From the NCBI GenBank assembly GCA_963422275.1, contig OY729418.1, forward strand, positions 558,001 through 622,000: DNA of 64,000 bases, in the 5' to 3' direction. The stretch comes from G963422275 sp963422275 (GTDB taxonomy: Bacteria; Pseudomonadota; Alphaproteobacteria; Rhodobacterales; Rhodobacteraceae). The position numbers and the translations under genes were made by a program. This document shows positions 35,681 through 45,188 of this stretch, piece after piece. Below the pieces are notes generated by a model. That model was not told where the DNA came from. It ran no database searches and worked only from the letters and a program-made list of their open reading frames with translations. Position 1 is the first letter of the stretch. Every line of letters starts with the position of its first letter.

Positions 35681-37651
35681 ATGCCGAAAGGTCGGACGAG
35701 GATTTCGGAGATTGCTGCGGTGGCGGAGAGAAAACTTGACCTCATAACGATTGGCCGCGCTTCGGTCGATCTGTACGGAACTCAGGTAGGTGGACGCCTT
35801 GAGGATATGGGATCCTTCAGCAAGTACATTGGCGGGTCGCCGACCAACATTGCCGCCGGCGCATCTCGCTTGGGCTTGCGTACCGCCCTCATCACGCGCG
35901 TTGGCGACGAGCATTTCGGGCGTTTCATTCGCGAGCAGCTGGAGAGAGAGGGAGTCAATGTCCGCGCCGTGAAGACGGATCCGGAACGGCTGACCGCCTT
36001 GGCAATTCTCGGGATACGCGACGACAACACCTTCCCCCTGATTTTCTACCGAGAGAACTGTGCCGACATGGGCCTTGCGGAAGAGGATATCGATCCCGAA
36101 TTCATCTCCAGTGCCCGATGCGTCTGCGCCACGGGAACACACCTTTCGCACCCGAATACCGAGGCGGTTGTCTTGAAAGCGATCCGGCTGGCGCGGCAGT
36201 TCGGCGCCAGAACCGCCTTGGACATTGATTTCCGCCCGAATCTGTGGGGCCTCGCCGGACACGGCGAAGGCGAAAGCAGATTTGTCGCTTCAAATCGTGT
36301 CACGACCAAGCTTCAATCGAATCTGGATCTGTTTGACCTTGTGGTCGGAACGGAAGAGGAGTTCCACATTGCAGGCGGCGACACCGATACGATCGCGGCG
36401 CTCGCAAACGTTCGTTCAGCCACTGCCGCGACTCTCGTGTGCAAGCGTGGCCCAATGGGGGCTGTTGCCTTCACGGGAGCCATACCGTCGAAAATCGAGG
36501 ATGGTGAATCCGGAGAGGGTTTCGAAGTCGAGGTGTTCAACGTGCTGGGGGCCGGGGACGGGTTCATGGCAGGTCTGCTGAAGGGATGGCTAACCAGCCG
36601 GAATTGGCCAGCTTCGATCAGGATTGCCAATGCGTGCGGCGCATTTGCCGTTTCCAGGCATGGATGCACCCCTTCCTATCCATCGGAGGTCGAACTCGAT
36701 CACTTTCTTGAAACGGGGGTCAAGAACCCTGCACTTCGAAAGAATCGGGAACTCGAGCAAATCCACTGGGCAACGAACCGGGGAAGAGCTTGGCCCGTTC
36801 TCCGCGTGTTTGCCTTTGACCACCGGAGCCAGTTCGAGGAATGGTGCATTTCCTCCGGTGCGTCTCCCGAAAGAATCGGGGAGTTCAAGCAGCTTTGCCT
36901 TGAAGCGGCATTGTCCGTGTCAGACGGCCGCGACGGATATGGCGTGCTTTGCGACAGCCGATTCGGCCGTGACGCGCTTCACAAGGCCGCCGGGTCCGGC
37001 CTCTGGATTGGACGGCCGACAGAGCTGCCGGGATCCAGACCGATCAGGCTGGAACCGGATTTGGGTGCTGATGTCGGGGAATTGCATGAATGGCCGCTAG
37101 AGCAAGTCGTCAAGGTTCTCTGCTTTTGCCACCCCGACGATGGCAAGGAAATGTGGGAATCGCAATTGCAAGTTCTTGAGCGGCTCTTCGAAGCGGCCCG
37201 GAGATGCCGGCTGGAAACGCTTCTGGAGGTCGTTCCGTCAAAGGTCGGGTTGGTCGACGACGCTTCCTGTTCGACCGTCGTCAATCGGATCTACGGAGCT
37301 GGACTGTTCCCTGACTGGTGGAAGCTTGAACCGGCGCATTCCGATGCAGCCTGGCAGAGAACTTGCAACGCGGTCGCGTCCCATGATCCGCACTGCCGCG
37401 GGATCGTCCTGCTTGGCCTTGATGCTCCCGAAGCCGATCTCGTAGAGAACTTCGCGACGGCTGCGCGGCACAGTCTCGTGAAAGGGTTCGCTGTTGGACG
37501 TACCATTTTCGGGACGACGGCAAAGAAGTGGCTTGAAGGACAGCTGGACAATTCGTCTGCAATCGAGATTATGGCTGGACGATTTCGAGCGCTGTGCGAA
37601 GGCTGGGACCAAGCAATGGTCGCGGCGAGAAGAAGCTTCGCGAAGGACTGA
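35681..37651 (+). CDS. iolC: IolC kinase fused to DUF2090 (5-dehydro-2-deoxygluconokinase with aldolase-like domain)
   Basis: A 656-residue fusion. The first half is a PfkB-family kinase: LDLITIGRASVDLYG, SFSKYIGGSPTNIAAGASRLG, TALDIDFRPNLWG, and VFNVLGAGDGFMAGLLKGW, whose GAGD supplies the catalytic base. It phosphorylates 2-deoxy-5-keto-D-gluconate in myo-inositol breakdown. The second half (LRVFAFDHRSQFEEW, VLCDSRFGRDAL, and VKVLCFCHPDDG) is DUF2090, thought to act as the following aldolase. The fusion is common in alphaproteobacteria. The start is uncertain: TTG 35654, ATG 35681 and GTG 35720 are all in frame. iolB follows after 37 bases. Confidence 0.9.
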   Translation: MPKGRTRISEIAAVAERKLDLITIGRASVDLYGTQVGGRLEDMGSFSKYIGGSPTNIAAGASRLGLRTALITRVGDEHFGRFIREQLEREGVNVRAVKTDPERLTALAILGIRDDNTFPLIFYRENCADMGLAEEDIDPEFISSARCVCATGTHLSHPNTEAVVLKAIRLARQFGARTALDIDFRPNLWGLAGHGEGESRFVASNRVTTKLQSNLDLFDLVVGTEEEFHIAGGDTDTIAALANVRSATAATLVCKRGPMGAVAFTGAIPSKIEDGESGEGFEVEVFNVLGAGDGFMAGLLKGWLTSRNWPASIRIANACGAFAVSRHGCTPSYPSEVELDHFLETGVKNPALRKNRELEQIHWATNRGRAWPVLRVFAFDHRSQFEEWCISSGASPERIGEFKQLCLEAALSVSDGRDGYGVLCDSRFGRDALHKAAGSGLWIGRPTELPGSRPIRLEPDLGADVGELHEWPLEQVVKVLCFCHPDDGKEMWESQLQVLERLFEAARRCRLETLLEVVPSKVGLVDDASCSTVVNRIYGAGLFPDWWKLEPAHSDAAWQRTCNAVASHDPHCRGIVLLGLDAPEADLVENFATAARHSLVKGFAVGRTIFGTTAKKWLEGQLDNSSAIEIMAGRFRALCEGWDQAMVAARRSFAKD

Positions 37652-37688
37652 GGCAGCGAAACAGGCGAAGAGGAGTCCCGTTCAAGTC

Positions 37689-38510
37689 ATGGCAAATCTG
37701 CTCAGACCACCCCTCGGAACCTCCGGGAAGATTCACGAGATCACGCCCGCCGACGCGGGTTGGAGCTACGTGGGATTCGACTTGTTCCGGCTGGCTGCCG
37801 ATGACGTTGCGAGCGACGGCACGGGTTGGTCGGAAGCCATCATCGTCATGGTCGAAGGACGTGCGAAACTTTCGATCGGCGGTTCGCGCTTCGGCGAAAT
37901 TGGTGATCGAATGAACGTGTTCGAGCAGACGCCTCCACACGCCGTGTATGTTCCGGGATCGACGCACTGGAATGTCGAGGCGACAACCGCCTGCACGGTT
38001 GCGGTGTGCAAGGCTCCCGCCAGAACGAGCCGGCCCGCGCGCGTGATTGGCCCGGATGGAGTTGCTTACGCAGAACGCGGAAAGGGATCGAACTTCAGGA
38101 AGATCTACAACATCGCGATGGAGGACCGGGGTGTGGCTGACTCCCTGCTGGTCACCGAAGTGTTCACGCCGCAGGGCAACTGGTCGTCCTACCCTCCGCA
38201 CCGACACGACGAGGACAATTTCCCCGACATCACCTATCTCGAGGAAACCTACTACCACCGGATGAACCCCCCGCAAGGTTTCGGCTTCCAGAGGGTGTTC
38301 ACGGATGACCGTTCGCTAGACGAAACGATGACGGTTCATGATCATGACGTGGTGTTGGTTCCCAGAGGACACCATCCCTGCGGCGCTCCGTTCGGCTACT
38401 CGATGTACTATCTGAACGTGATGGCGGGGCCGGTAAGGAAATGGCGGTTCAAAACCCATCCGAACCACTCTTGGCTGACGGATTTCGATCCCGACGGCGA
38501 GCCAGTCTAG
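37689..38510 (+). CDS. iolB: 5-deoxy-glucuronate isomerase
   Basis: A 273-residue cupin-fold enzyme that isomerises 5-deoxy-D-glucuronate to 2-deoxy-5-keto-D-gluconate, the substrate of IolC. Family blocks are WSYVGFDLFRLAADD, then VFTPQGNWSSYPPHRHDEDNFP with two metal-ligand histidines, LEETYYHRMNPPQGFGFQRVF, and VLVPRGHHPCGAPFGYSMYYLNVMAG. The family length is normal. It sits in an operon with iolC. Other iol genes (iolD, iolE, iolG) are not in the window. Confidence 0.93.
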   Translation: MANLLRPPLGTSGKIHEITPADAGWSYVGFDLFRLAADDVASDGTGWSEAIIVMVEGRAKLSIGGSRFGEIGDRMNVFEQTPPHAVYVPGSTHWNVEATTACTVAVCKAPARTSRPARVIGPDGVAYAERGKGSNFRKIYNIAMEDRGVADSLLVTEVFTPQGNWSSYPPHRHDEDNFPDITYLEETYYHRMNPPQGFGFQRVFTDDRSLDETMTVHDHDVVLVPRGHHPCGAPFGYSMYYLNVMAGPVRKWRFKTHPNHSWLTDFDPDGEPV

Positions 38511-38630
38511 CAATTTGCGAAAGAGCGTTTCGGCAGTTCAGGTTTCGAACCAGATCTCGATTGAATTGCGCCGCCCTTCCCGCGCACGCGGCTCAATGGA
38601 GCCATCAGGTCTGTGCTGGAAGAGTTGCGT

Positions 38631-39419
38631 CTATCCGGCCTTTCGGTTCTTGATCGGTGCCCAGAGTTTCTTGTTGGTGAGGTAAAGCAGAACCGACAGC
38701 AGAAGCAGTAGCACGACAGCCGTTAACCCTGCTCTCTTGCGCGCCATCATCTTTGGCTCGGCGGCCCAGGTCAGGAAGGCGGTGACGTCGGAGGCCAGTT
38801 CGTGCACCGAATTGGGCGAGCCGTCTGCGAACTCGACAATTCCGTCCTCTAGCGGCGGCGCCATCGAGATCCATCCGCCGGAAAAGGCTTCGTTCGCATA
38901 GAGCGTCGTGTCAGCCTCCGCCATTTCCTCGCCTGTGTACGACGTTAGAATCGAGGCCATGTACTCGGGTCCTCCGCCACCGCGGAAAAACTGGGTCAGT
39001 CCTGTCCCCATCGGCCCCGAAAATCCGACCCGCGCCTTCGCCATAAGGGACAGGTCCGGAGCGCCGACCGAATCGTTCACCGGAAAATGGTCCGTTGGCT
39101 TGGCCGTCCGGTAGTCGTCGAGTTCTGGATCAAACACCTCGTAATTCTGCACGAACGCCTTGAGCTCGCCTTCAATGAGACCGGGACCGCCCTCGTCCGC
39201 CAAAGTCCTTAGCGGTACGTAACGCAGTCCGTGACAGGCCGCGCACACCTCTTGGTAGACGATCAGGCCACGCTGGAGCTGGGCTTGATCGAATTTCCCG
39301 AACGGCCCCTCGAACGAAAACGAAAAGTCCTCGACATGTGTCGCCCCACCTGCCGACAAGCCCGGGCTGCCCGCACCGGCGATCGCCAGGGAAAACGCAG
39401 TCGCAACGATCCTGAACAT
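38631..39419 (-). CDS. petC: Cytochrome c1 of the bc1 complex
   Basis: A 262-residue protein with an N-terminal signal peptide (MFRIVATAFSLAIAGAG) and the heme c site CAACHGLRY (about residue 57). A C-terminal anchor helix (LTAVVLLLLLSVLLYLTNKKLW) holds it in the inner membrane with the heme in the periplasm. It overlaps the cytochrome b gene by one base (TAATG), so translation is coupled. It is the last gene of the petABC operon, passing electrons from the Rieske protein to soluble cytochrome c. Confidence 0.93.
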   Translation of the reverse strand: MFRIVATAFSLAIAGAGSPGLSAGGATHVEDFSFSFEGPFGKFDQAQLQRGLIVYQEVCAACHGLRYVPLRTLADEGGPGLIEGELKAFVQNYEVFDPELDDYRTAKPTDHFPVNDSVGAPDLSLMAKARVGFSGPMGTGLTQFFRGGGGPEYMASILTSYTGEEMAEADTTLYANEAFSGGWISMAPPLEDGIVEFADGSPNSVHELASDVTAFLTWAAEPKMMARKRAGLTAVVLLLLLSVLLYLTNKKLWAPIKNRKAG

Positions 39420-40753
39420 TAGGCGGTTCCGCGCTCTTCGGCCCGACTCGTCGGCGGATAATGGGCGTTAAAATCCTCCTCGATGGTTGGAGGAGGAGAC
39501 TCCGGTTCTTCCAGAACGCCCAGAATTGGAAGAATTATCAGGAAATAGATGAACCAGTAAGCCGCTCCCGCCAAGGAGATTATTGCATAAATCCCTTCGG
39601 CAGGACGCGCTCCCGCCCACGTGAGCACGATGAAGTCGAGCACGAGAAGCCCGAACCACCACTTGAGCATCGGCCGGTAGCGACCGGACCTGATCGAAGA
39701 CGTGTCAAGCCAGGGAGCTAGGACGAGGACGATAATTGATCCGAACATGGCCATGACCCCAAAGAATTTGGCATCAATGATCCCGCCGGTCAGGAAACTG
39801 GTCAGCTGGACAATCCAGACGTCCGAGGTGAATGCGCGGAGAATCGCGTAGAACGGCAGGAAGTACCATTCAGGAACGATGTGTTCGGGCGTCACGAGCG
39901 GATTGGCCTCGATATAGTTGTCAGGATGGCCAAGATAGTTGGGCATGAATCCGATGATCGCAAAGAACACGATCAGGATTGCTACTAGCGCGAACAAGTC
40001 CTTGACCACGTAGTATGGCCAGAACGGAACCGTGTCCCGTGCGGCCACCTCCTTCGAGTCCCGCCGAACCTCGACACCTGTGGGATTGCTGTTTCCGGTC
40101 GTGTGGAAGGCCCAGATGTGCACCACTACCAGCCCCGCAAGAATGAAGGGCAGCAGATAATGCAGCGAGAAAAAGCGGTTTAGCGTGGCGTTGTCCACGG
40201 CCGGTCCACCGAGCAGCCATGTCTGTATAGGCTCGCCGATTCCGGGGATCGCTCCGAACAGCCCGGATATCACGGTTGCCGCCCAGAACGACATCTGGCC
40301 CCACGGCAGAACGTAGCCCATGAAGGCGGTTCCCATCATCAAGACGTAAATCAACATTCCGATGATCCAGGTAATCTCGCGCGGCGCCTTGTACGAGCCA
40401 TAGTAGAGGCTCCGGAACATGTGGCAGTAGGCGGCGAAGAAAAACAGCGACGCTCCGTTCGTGTGAAGGTAGCGGAGCGCCCACCCAGAGTTCACGTTCC
40501 GCATGATGTGCTCGACGCTTGCGAAGGCCATGTCGACATGCGACGTGTAATGCATTGCGAGAGCGATTCCGGTCACGATCTGCATAACGAGGCAGAAAGT
40601 CAGGACGACACCCCATATCCACATCCAGTTCAAGTTCTTCGGAGTCGGAATCATCAATGTGTCGTAGACAAGCGAGACTACGGGGAGCCGCCGGTGCAAC
40701 CATTTCTCGAGCCAATGCCTTGGCTGGTAGCGGTCGTGTGGAATTCCTGCCAT
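39419..40753 (-). CDS. petB: Cytochrome b of the bc1 complex
   Basis: A 444-residue membrane protein with eight or more hydrophobic helices. Heme b ligands appear in LAMHYTSH, FFAAYCHMFRSLYYG, FSLHYLLPF and VVVHIWAFH. The quinol oxidation site motif is PEHIVPEWYFLPFYAILRA (PEWY). A C-terminal extension of about 20 residues, acidic and proline-rich, follows the last helix. The ATG at 40753 is favoured over the TTG nine bases before it. It lies 12 bases after the Rieske gene stop. Confidence 0.95.
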   Translation of the reverse strand: MAGIPHDRYQPRHWLEKWLHRRLPVVSLVYDTLMIPTPKNLNWMWIWGVVLTFCLVMQIVTGIALAMHYTSHVDMAFASVEHIMRNVNSGWALRYLHTNGASLFFFAAYCHMFRSLYYGSYKAPREITWIIGMLIYVLMMGTAFMGYVLPWGQMSFWAATVISGLFGAIPGIGEPIQTWLLGGPAVDNATLNRFFSLHYLLPFILAGLVVVHIWAFHTTGNSNPTGVEVRRDSKEVAARDTVPFWPYYVVKDLFALVAILIVFFAIIGFMPNYLGHPDNYIEANPLVTPEHIVPEWYFLPFYAILRAFTSDVWIVQLTSFLTGGIIDAKFFGVMAMFGSIIVLVLAPWLDTSSIRSGRYRPMLKWWFGLLVLDFIVLTWAGARPAEGIYAIISLAGAAYWFIYFLIILPILGVLEEPESPPPTIEEDFNAHYPPTSRAEERGTA

Positions 40754-40765
40754 CGTTCCCAAACC

Positions 40766-41341
40766 TCAGCCGAGCTTTATCGTTGTCTCATTGATGAACG
40801 CTGCCTCGGGAACATGCAAGTTTTCGGGCGCGGGCCCCTTCCGGATACGTCCGGAGGTGTCGTAGTGAGAGCCGTGGCAAGGGCAGAACCATCCGCCAAA
40901 GTCGCCGGAACCGTCTCCCAGCGGCACGCACCCCAAGTGCGTGCAGACTCCTTTCATCACGAGCCACTCGCCGGCCTCGTCCATGGCCCGGTTCTGGTCG
41001 ATCGCCGCATCCTCTTCGCTCCTGTTGGCGTTCCTTGCCAACGGATCGAGCAGAAGATCGAGATCGGCGTTTCGGGCCGCATCGATCTCCTCCTGGGTTC
41101 GTCGCCTGATGAACACGGGCTTTCCGAGCCACTTCACGGTGATCTGCGTTCCCGGCGCGACCCCCGACACATCGACTTCAACTGATGAAAGCGCTTGAAC
41201 GTCGGCACTGGGATTCATCTGGTTGATCAAGGGCCATACGGCTGCACCGCCGGCCACCGCACCAGTTCCGGCGGTGGCATAGTAAAGGAAATCCCGCCGT
41301 GAACCTTCTGGCTGGTCAACTTCCGACAATGTGCGCTCCAT
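40766..41341 (-). CDS. petA: Ubiquinol-cytochrome c reductase iron-sulfur subunit (Rieske)
   Basis: A 191-residue protein. A twin-arginine signal-anchor (GSRRDFLYYATAGTGAVAGG) is followed by the Rieske domain with CTHLGC and CPCHGSHYD, whose two Cys-His pairs bind the [2Fe-2S] cluster. I start at ATG 41341, which gives the usual N-terminus; a longer frame reaches 41368. It is the first gene of petABC. The upstream 150 bases reach an IS1595-family remnant at 41488, so the promoter lies in a short space. Confidence 0.94.
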   Translation of the reverse strand: MERTLSEVDQPEGSRRDFLYYATAGTGAVAGGAAVWPLINQMNPSADVQALSSVEVDVSGVAPGTQITVKWLGKPVFIRRRTQEEIDAARNADLDLLLDPLARNANRSEEDAAIDQNRAMDEAGEWLVMKGVCTHLGCVPLGDGSGDFGGWFCPCHGSHYDTSGRIRKGPAPENLHVPEAAFINETTIKLG

Positions 41342-41487
41342 CAAGCAAGTCAGTTGCGCGGCTGCCAATGCCCAAGCGTCGCCACGCCAAATTTCGTCCG
41401 AGTGCTATACAATTGATCTTGCGCCTCGTCTAGAAGCCAAATCGGTCCGAATTCAGTTTTCTGCGGAAATTTGTGAAAATCGCACGG

Positions 41488-42418
41488 GCTGCTTATGCAT
41501 TTGATTCCGGTTTGATTAACATGATGTAGGCAAGGGGCTTTGCTTTGACAGCGAGGGCGAAGGGCGGTCGGAAAGCGGCATGGCGGTTTTGGGTTGGTTG
41601 AAGCGGAAGGCGAACTCGCCGAGACAAGCATGCAGATATTTACGGTGCAGCCGATAGCAGACACCTCGCGTCCATCCCCTGAGGTTGGAGAAGGCTTGGT
41701 GGGTACACGGGAAGATGAAATGAGCGACCGTCTTGCCGACAATATGGACTTCGCGATGGTCCGCAGGAATCCTGCGTAAACGGACCAGCCGCCGGGTCTT
41801 GGCGAAGACGGTAGTTTCGACAACAGGACTGAGGTCTCTGGCGCCATAGGAAGACATTTCGGCCAGCCCCAGGCAGCCCGGGATGTTTCCACCCCCGAGC
41901 TCGACTGCGCCGATGATGAGCATTTTGCCATGTCCACGCCCTTGCCCATCGGTGGGGGGCGTTCCTGATGCGGAAGGGAAGGTGGTCTCGTCGATCCCGA
42001 CCAGATCGCTGTGCTCAGGGTCGATCATCGCCGCACGCAGCTTGCGTGCGAGCAGCCAAGCGTTCCGGCACCAGCCGATACCGAACTGTTTCTGGAGCTG
42101 CAGGGCGGGGATGCCGTTCGAGTGGGACCATCAGGCAGGCGGCCCAGAACCAGATGAAGAGGGCAGCTTGCTGACATGCAGTACCGTCTTGGCCATCACG
42201 GATGGTCCGTCGGCGGCAGCCAGCGCATGTCAATCAACCAAACTGGCAGATATCATCATCGGGAAACAAGCACTGGAAGGCGAGAAGGTCGTCTGGGACC
42301 TGCTTCATCTTTCAGTTCCGGGGCGAGCAACGAATAGCGAATACTCTAACGTCCCATCGCCCTTAAACTTAAAATCTGGCAACGAAATCGTGCAACCGGA
42401 ACTAGTTGCATAAGCGGC
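41488..42418 (-). mobile_element. IS1595-family (ISXO2-like) element A relative, broken
   Basis: The terminal repeats gctgcttatgca (41488) and, inverted, gccgcttatgca (ending 42418) match those of the element at 568-1592. No target duplication is visible. The transposase is split: HSNGIPALQLQKQFGIGWCRN is in one frame, and VGIDETTFPSASG, then FSNLRGWTRGVCYRLHRKYLHACLGEFAFRFN, lie in another (41516-42028). Confidence 0.8.
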
Positions 42419-42555
42419 TTGCTCAAGTTGCTTATGCAGCATTTTGACCAGAATACCAAAAAACCGTGATGCATTCATGTTCAAGTAAATGCTGTCCGGT
42501 CCAGCGGAATCACTTTTGTTGCCGACATGTTTCGGCGACGAGTTACACTCTATTG

Positions 42556-43098
42556 AAGACTGTTGCGAAATGCGCCTCTCCGCCATTGACATGTTGCGCC
42601 GAAGGGGTTGCAAGCGCTTGCCATGATGTCCGATTGAGGGAGAGACTGATGAATTTCTCCATGACCATGGCGGCCGAGCATGTGGCACCGGAAAACACCC
42701 TGCAAAAGGTCGGCACCCTGATGGACTGACAGCGCCTAGGGCGGGCCGCTGCGATGTCGATCTGATGATCCGGGTTCTCTTGCTCGGCCAGTGGTGCTGG
42801 CTGTCGGATCGGGAGATCGAGCGGGCGCGATTCGGACGCCTGGTGGTTGAAGAAGGGCGGTCGCTGCCGCTTTGGCTGCAAGGGGTTCGTGCACACCGAC
42901 GACGAGGGCTTCGTTGAGCGGGTTCTGGCGCGTGCCGCCAACGAGGGCGAGGCCCTGCATTGGGAGCTGAAACCGCGCCCCTAGGCGCCAGACCGCGGGC
43001 GGAAGGCTCTGCAACCACCGATCAGCAGCCGCGCCAGGCGCGCAACCGGCTCCGGGCAACGAAATGCGGAGAAAAACACCCGCTTCCACAACGTTCTT
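42556..43098 (+). mobile_element. Type D IS remnant
   Basis: The left end aagactgttgcgaaatgcgc matches the element at 5248-6164 and the right end near 43098 matches its inverse. The interior keeps only short transposase pieces (LMIRVLLLGQW..., LSDREIERA). Most of the coding part is deleted. Confidence 0.7.
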
Positions 43099-43106
43099 TT
43101 TCTTGT

Positions 43107-43514
43107 TCAAGGGCAAGTATCTGGCTTCAACAGACGCTTGTGTCCTGCGTTTTGATACACCTTGCCGCGAGCAATATTTTTGAAATCCTTGTGCAGAGCC
43201 TCGTCCCTCGACACCAAGATCTTGACATTGGCAACTAGAGCCATGGCGATGATATGGGAATCATCGGACTCCAACTCGGGAAGAGCGTGTTGTTTTTCTT
43301 CAACCTTTCCTGAATCGATGAGTTTTGTTTTCCCGGCTCTCGATAACTCCAGCAATTTCTTTCTGAAAATACCGGTGGATTCTTCCTGAAATCTGCCAGT
43401 GGCGGAATAGGCGATTCTGCCGCCTCTGTTATCGATCCAGTTGTGGATGGGTTTCATGTCGTCGTGCATGTTGACGAAATCGCTCTGGCAGTTTGCGTCC
43501 AGAATGATGCACAT
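43107..43514 (-). CDS. PIN-like nuclease, second gene of an ATPase-nuclease pair
   Basis: A 135-residue protein starting MCIILDANCQSDF. The aspartate of LDAN fits the first PIN acidic residue, ESDDSHIIAMALVANVKILVSRDEAL supplies the middle and last ones, and the order matches PIN-like ribonuclease folds. The gene starts four bases after the ATPase stop, so the two are cotranscribed and probably coupled. PIN domains cut RNA; in such pairs the ATPase is expected to sense a trigger and release the nuclease. This role is inferred. The 3' end lies within about ten bases of an IS remnant, so the natural stop may have been changed. Confidence 0.72.
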   Translation of the reverse strand: MCIILDANCQSDFVNMHDDMKPIHNWIDNRGGRIAYSATGRFQEESTGIFRKKLLELSRAGKTKLIDSGKVEEKQHALPELESDDSHIIAMALVANVKILVSRDEALHKDFKNIARGKVYQNAGHKRLLKPDTCP

Positions 43515-43518
43515 GAGA

Positions 43519-44826
43519 CTAATCCTCGAAACCCAGCATGCGATCGGTTTCGCGCAGAAAGAACTTCCGATAACCTGGTGGGGCACCTTTCATATTGCCC
43601 ATCCCGTCAAAGGCAATGTTATGAATGCGCACGCCGTTGTTCCGCGTCTGGTCCAGATAGACCAGCGAGACATCATCTGGACCGATGGTACCACGACGGA
43701 TCTCGATCCGGGCACGATCGATCATGTAATCGCTGTGGGTCTCGATCACGAACCCTTGGTCTCCGTGTGCGCTTTCGGCAAGTCGTTTCACCAGCAGGCT
43801 GGCCAGAGCCGCCTGCGCGCGGGGGTGCAGATGTACTTCCGGCTGCTGTATCAGAAGCATCCGACGGGATGATTCAAGGATATTGACCAAGATGGGCAGA
43901 ATCTGACTCACACCGTAGCCGACATCGATTAGATTGACCTTGGGTCCCTGCGCCTTGACTTCAAGTTGAAATGGGTCGCTGCCGGGTTTGCCAAACTGCC
44001 GCATCTGGATATCGCCAAACATGCCGGACGCCCTGCCGAAATCGATCAAGGCACTGCGAAGGGAACCCCAAGATTTTTTCCGGTTTTTGGCCATATTCAT
44101 CAAACGGAAGGGGATATCAGCCCCGGCAGGGTCGGGGATTTCCGCCATCGGGTCATAGGTACGCTGTGGTTTGGAACGAAGAGGCGCTATGCTCATTGTT
44201 GTTTTTTCGATCGTACGGAAAAAATTTGCGCGAGAACGAGGAAAAGCATTTTTCAGAAATTTGTGTAAATCCCCTCCGGCGCTTTCTGGTTCTGCCTTAG
44301 TGAAATAGAACCAGTCAAACAGATTGAAACCTCTTATTCCTGCTGAAAATTTGATATTGAAAACAGGGCCATTTTCTGAGTCCTTCTTTGTGACCTCCAT
44401 ATCTTCCAAACGCTTGTCCGACTTGTGGTTCTGGTGCTCACACTCAATTCTTCCATTAGGAAACCGCCAAGATTGCCGAGTTACCAAGGGCTCCGTGCCC
44501 CCCTGACGTTCGCTTAGCGTGACCCGGTAATGATATTTCAGCCGGCTCTTCGAATCTTGTAGTGTCATGCCCAATTCGAAATTATCATTTAGCGGCCTTC
44601 TTCTGCGCACGATGTCACGAAATGAGCCCATCTGGTAGGGAGGCTCGTTGAAATTGGGAGGCCTGTGCATCTGTCGAGCGGTTTTGGCCAGCACATGCAA
44701 GCAGCCCAGAACTGTGGATTTGCCGGTACTGTTCTCACCGACCAGAAAAGTGAGCGGGCGCAGCCGCAAGGTCTGTTCGTCAGCAAAGCAGCGCACGTCT
44801 TTCAAGACAAATTCAGTTACGCGCAT
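43519..44826 (-). CDS. AAA family ATPase (ABC/RloA-like) paired with the PIN-like nuclease
   Basis: A 435-residue ATPase opening MRVTEFVLKDVRCFADEQTL, with Walker A GENSTGKSTVLGCL (about residue 30). A long insert follows. The C-terminal part has IDVGYGVSQILPILVNIL (signature region), then LLIQQPEVHLHPRAQAALASLL (Walker B with Gln where Glu is common), and FVIETHSDYMIDRARIEIR (H-loop). A GGGAGGA site selects the ATG at 44826 over a much longer upstream frame. The neighbour downstream is a PIN-like nuclease. Related ATPase-nuclease pairs act in anti-phage defence or tRNA cleavage, but this exact pair is not one I can name. Confidence 0.82.
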   Translation of the reverse strand: MRVTEFVLKDVRCFADEQTLRLRPLTFLVGENSTGKSTVLGCLHVLAKTARQMHRPPNFNEPPYQMGSFRDIVRRRRPLNDNFELGMTLQDSKSRLKYHYRVTLSERQGGTEPLVTRQSWRFPNGRIECEHQNHKSDKRLEDMEVTKKDSENGPVFNIKFSAGIRGFNLFDWFYFTKAEPESAGGDLHKFLKNAFPRSRANFFRTIEKTTMSIAPLRSKPQRTYDPMAEIPDPAGADIPFRLMNMAKNRKKSWGSLRSALIDFGRASGMFGDIQMRQFGKPGSDPFQLEVKAQGPKVNLIDVGYGVSQILPILVNILESSRRMLLIQQPEVHLHPRAQAALASLLVKRLAESAHGDQGFVIETHSDYMIDRARIEIRRGTIGPDDVSLVYLDQTRNNGVRIHNIAFDGMGNMKGAPPGYRKFFLRETDRMLGFED

Positions 44827-44833
44827 CCCCTTA

Positions 44834-44840
44834 TCCTCCC
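44834..44840 (-). promoter_or_regulatory. Ribosome binding site deciding the ATPase start
   Basis: GGGAGGA on the minus strand stands seven bases before the ATG at 44826. Confidence 0.7.
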
Positions 44841-45188
44841 AGAGGGCACAGACCTTGCCAACTGATCGAACCGCCAAGTCTCCATTGGTTTCTTCATTTC
44901 CTTGGTGCCCATTTAGGCAGCACAGGTTAATCGTGCAACTCAGCAATCAATTTCAAGTGCATGCGATTTGCCCTTCAGGCCGCCGGCAATTCCTCGATTC
45001 ATCTTTCTGCTGTTGCCGAGCTACTTAGACGACAGCGGCGTCCATATCCTAATTCCCGACTTCTCAAACTTTCAGATATTCACACCGCTTTGCATCCGGC
45101 ATTGGCCCGATTGGCGCTTGAGAGAGCCGCACTCGCCACGGACTTTCAGAGAGGCATTGTAGTAAGCAAGAGGTAACAAATCAATGCG
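44841..45188. other. Intergenic, no clear gene
   Basis: About 350 bases upstream of the ATPase gene, likely holding its promoter. A 71-codon plus-strand frame (44961-45176) has no recognisable family. Confidence 0.4.

Noticed and set aside
42360..42440. Target duplication around the second ISXO2-like element
   Set aside because: The eight bases outside each end (41480-41487 and 42419-42426) do not match, so no claim of a clean insertion is made.
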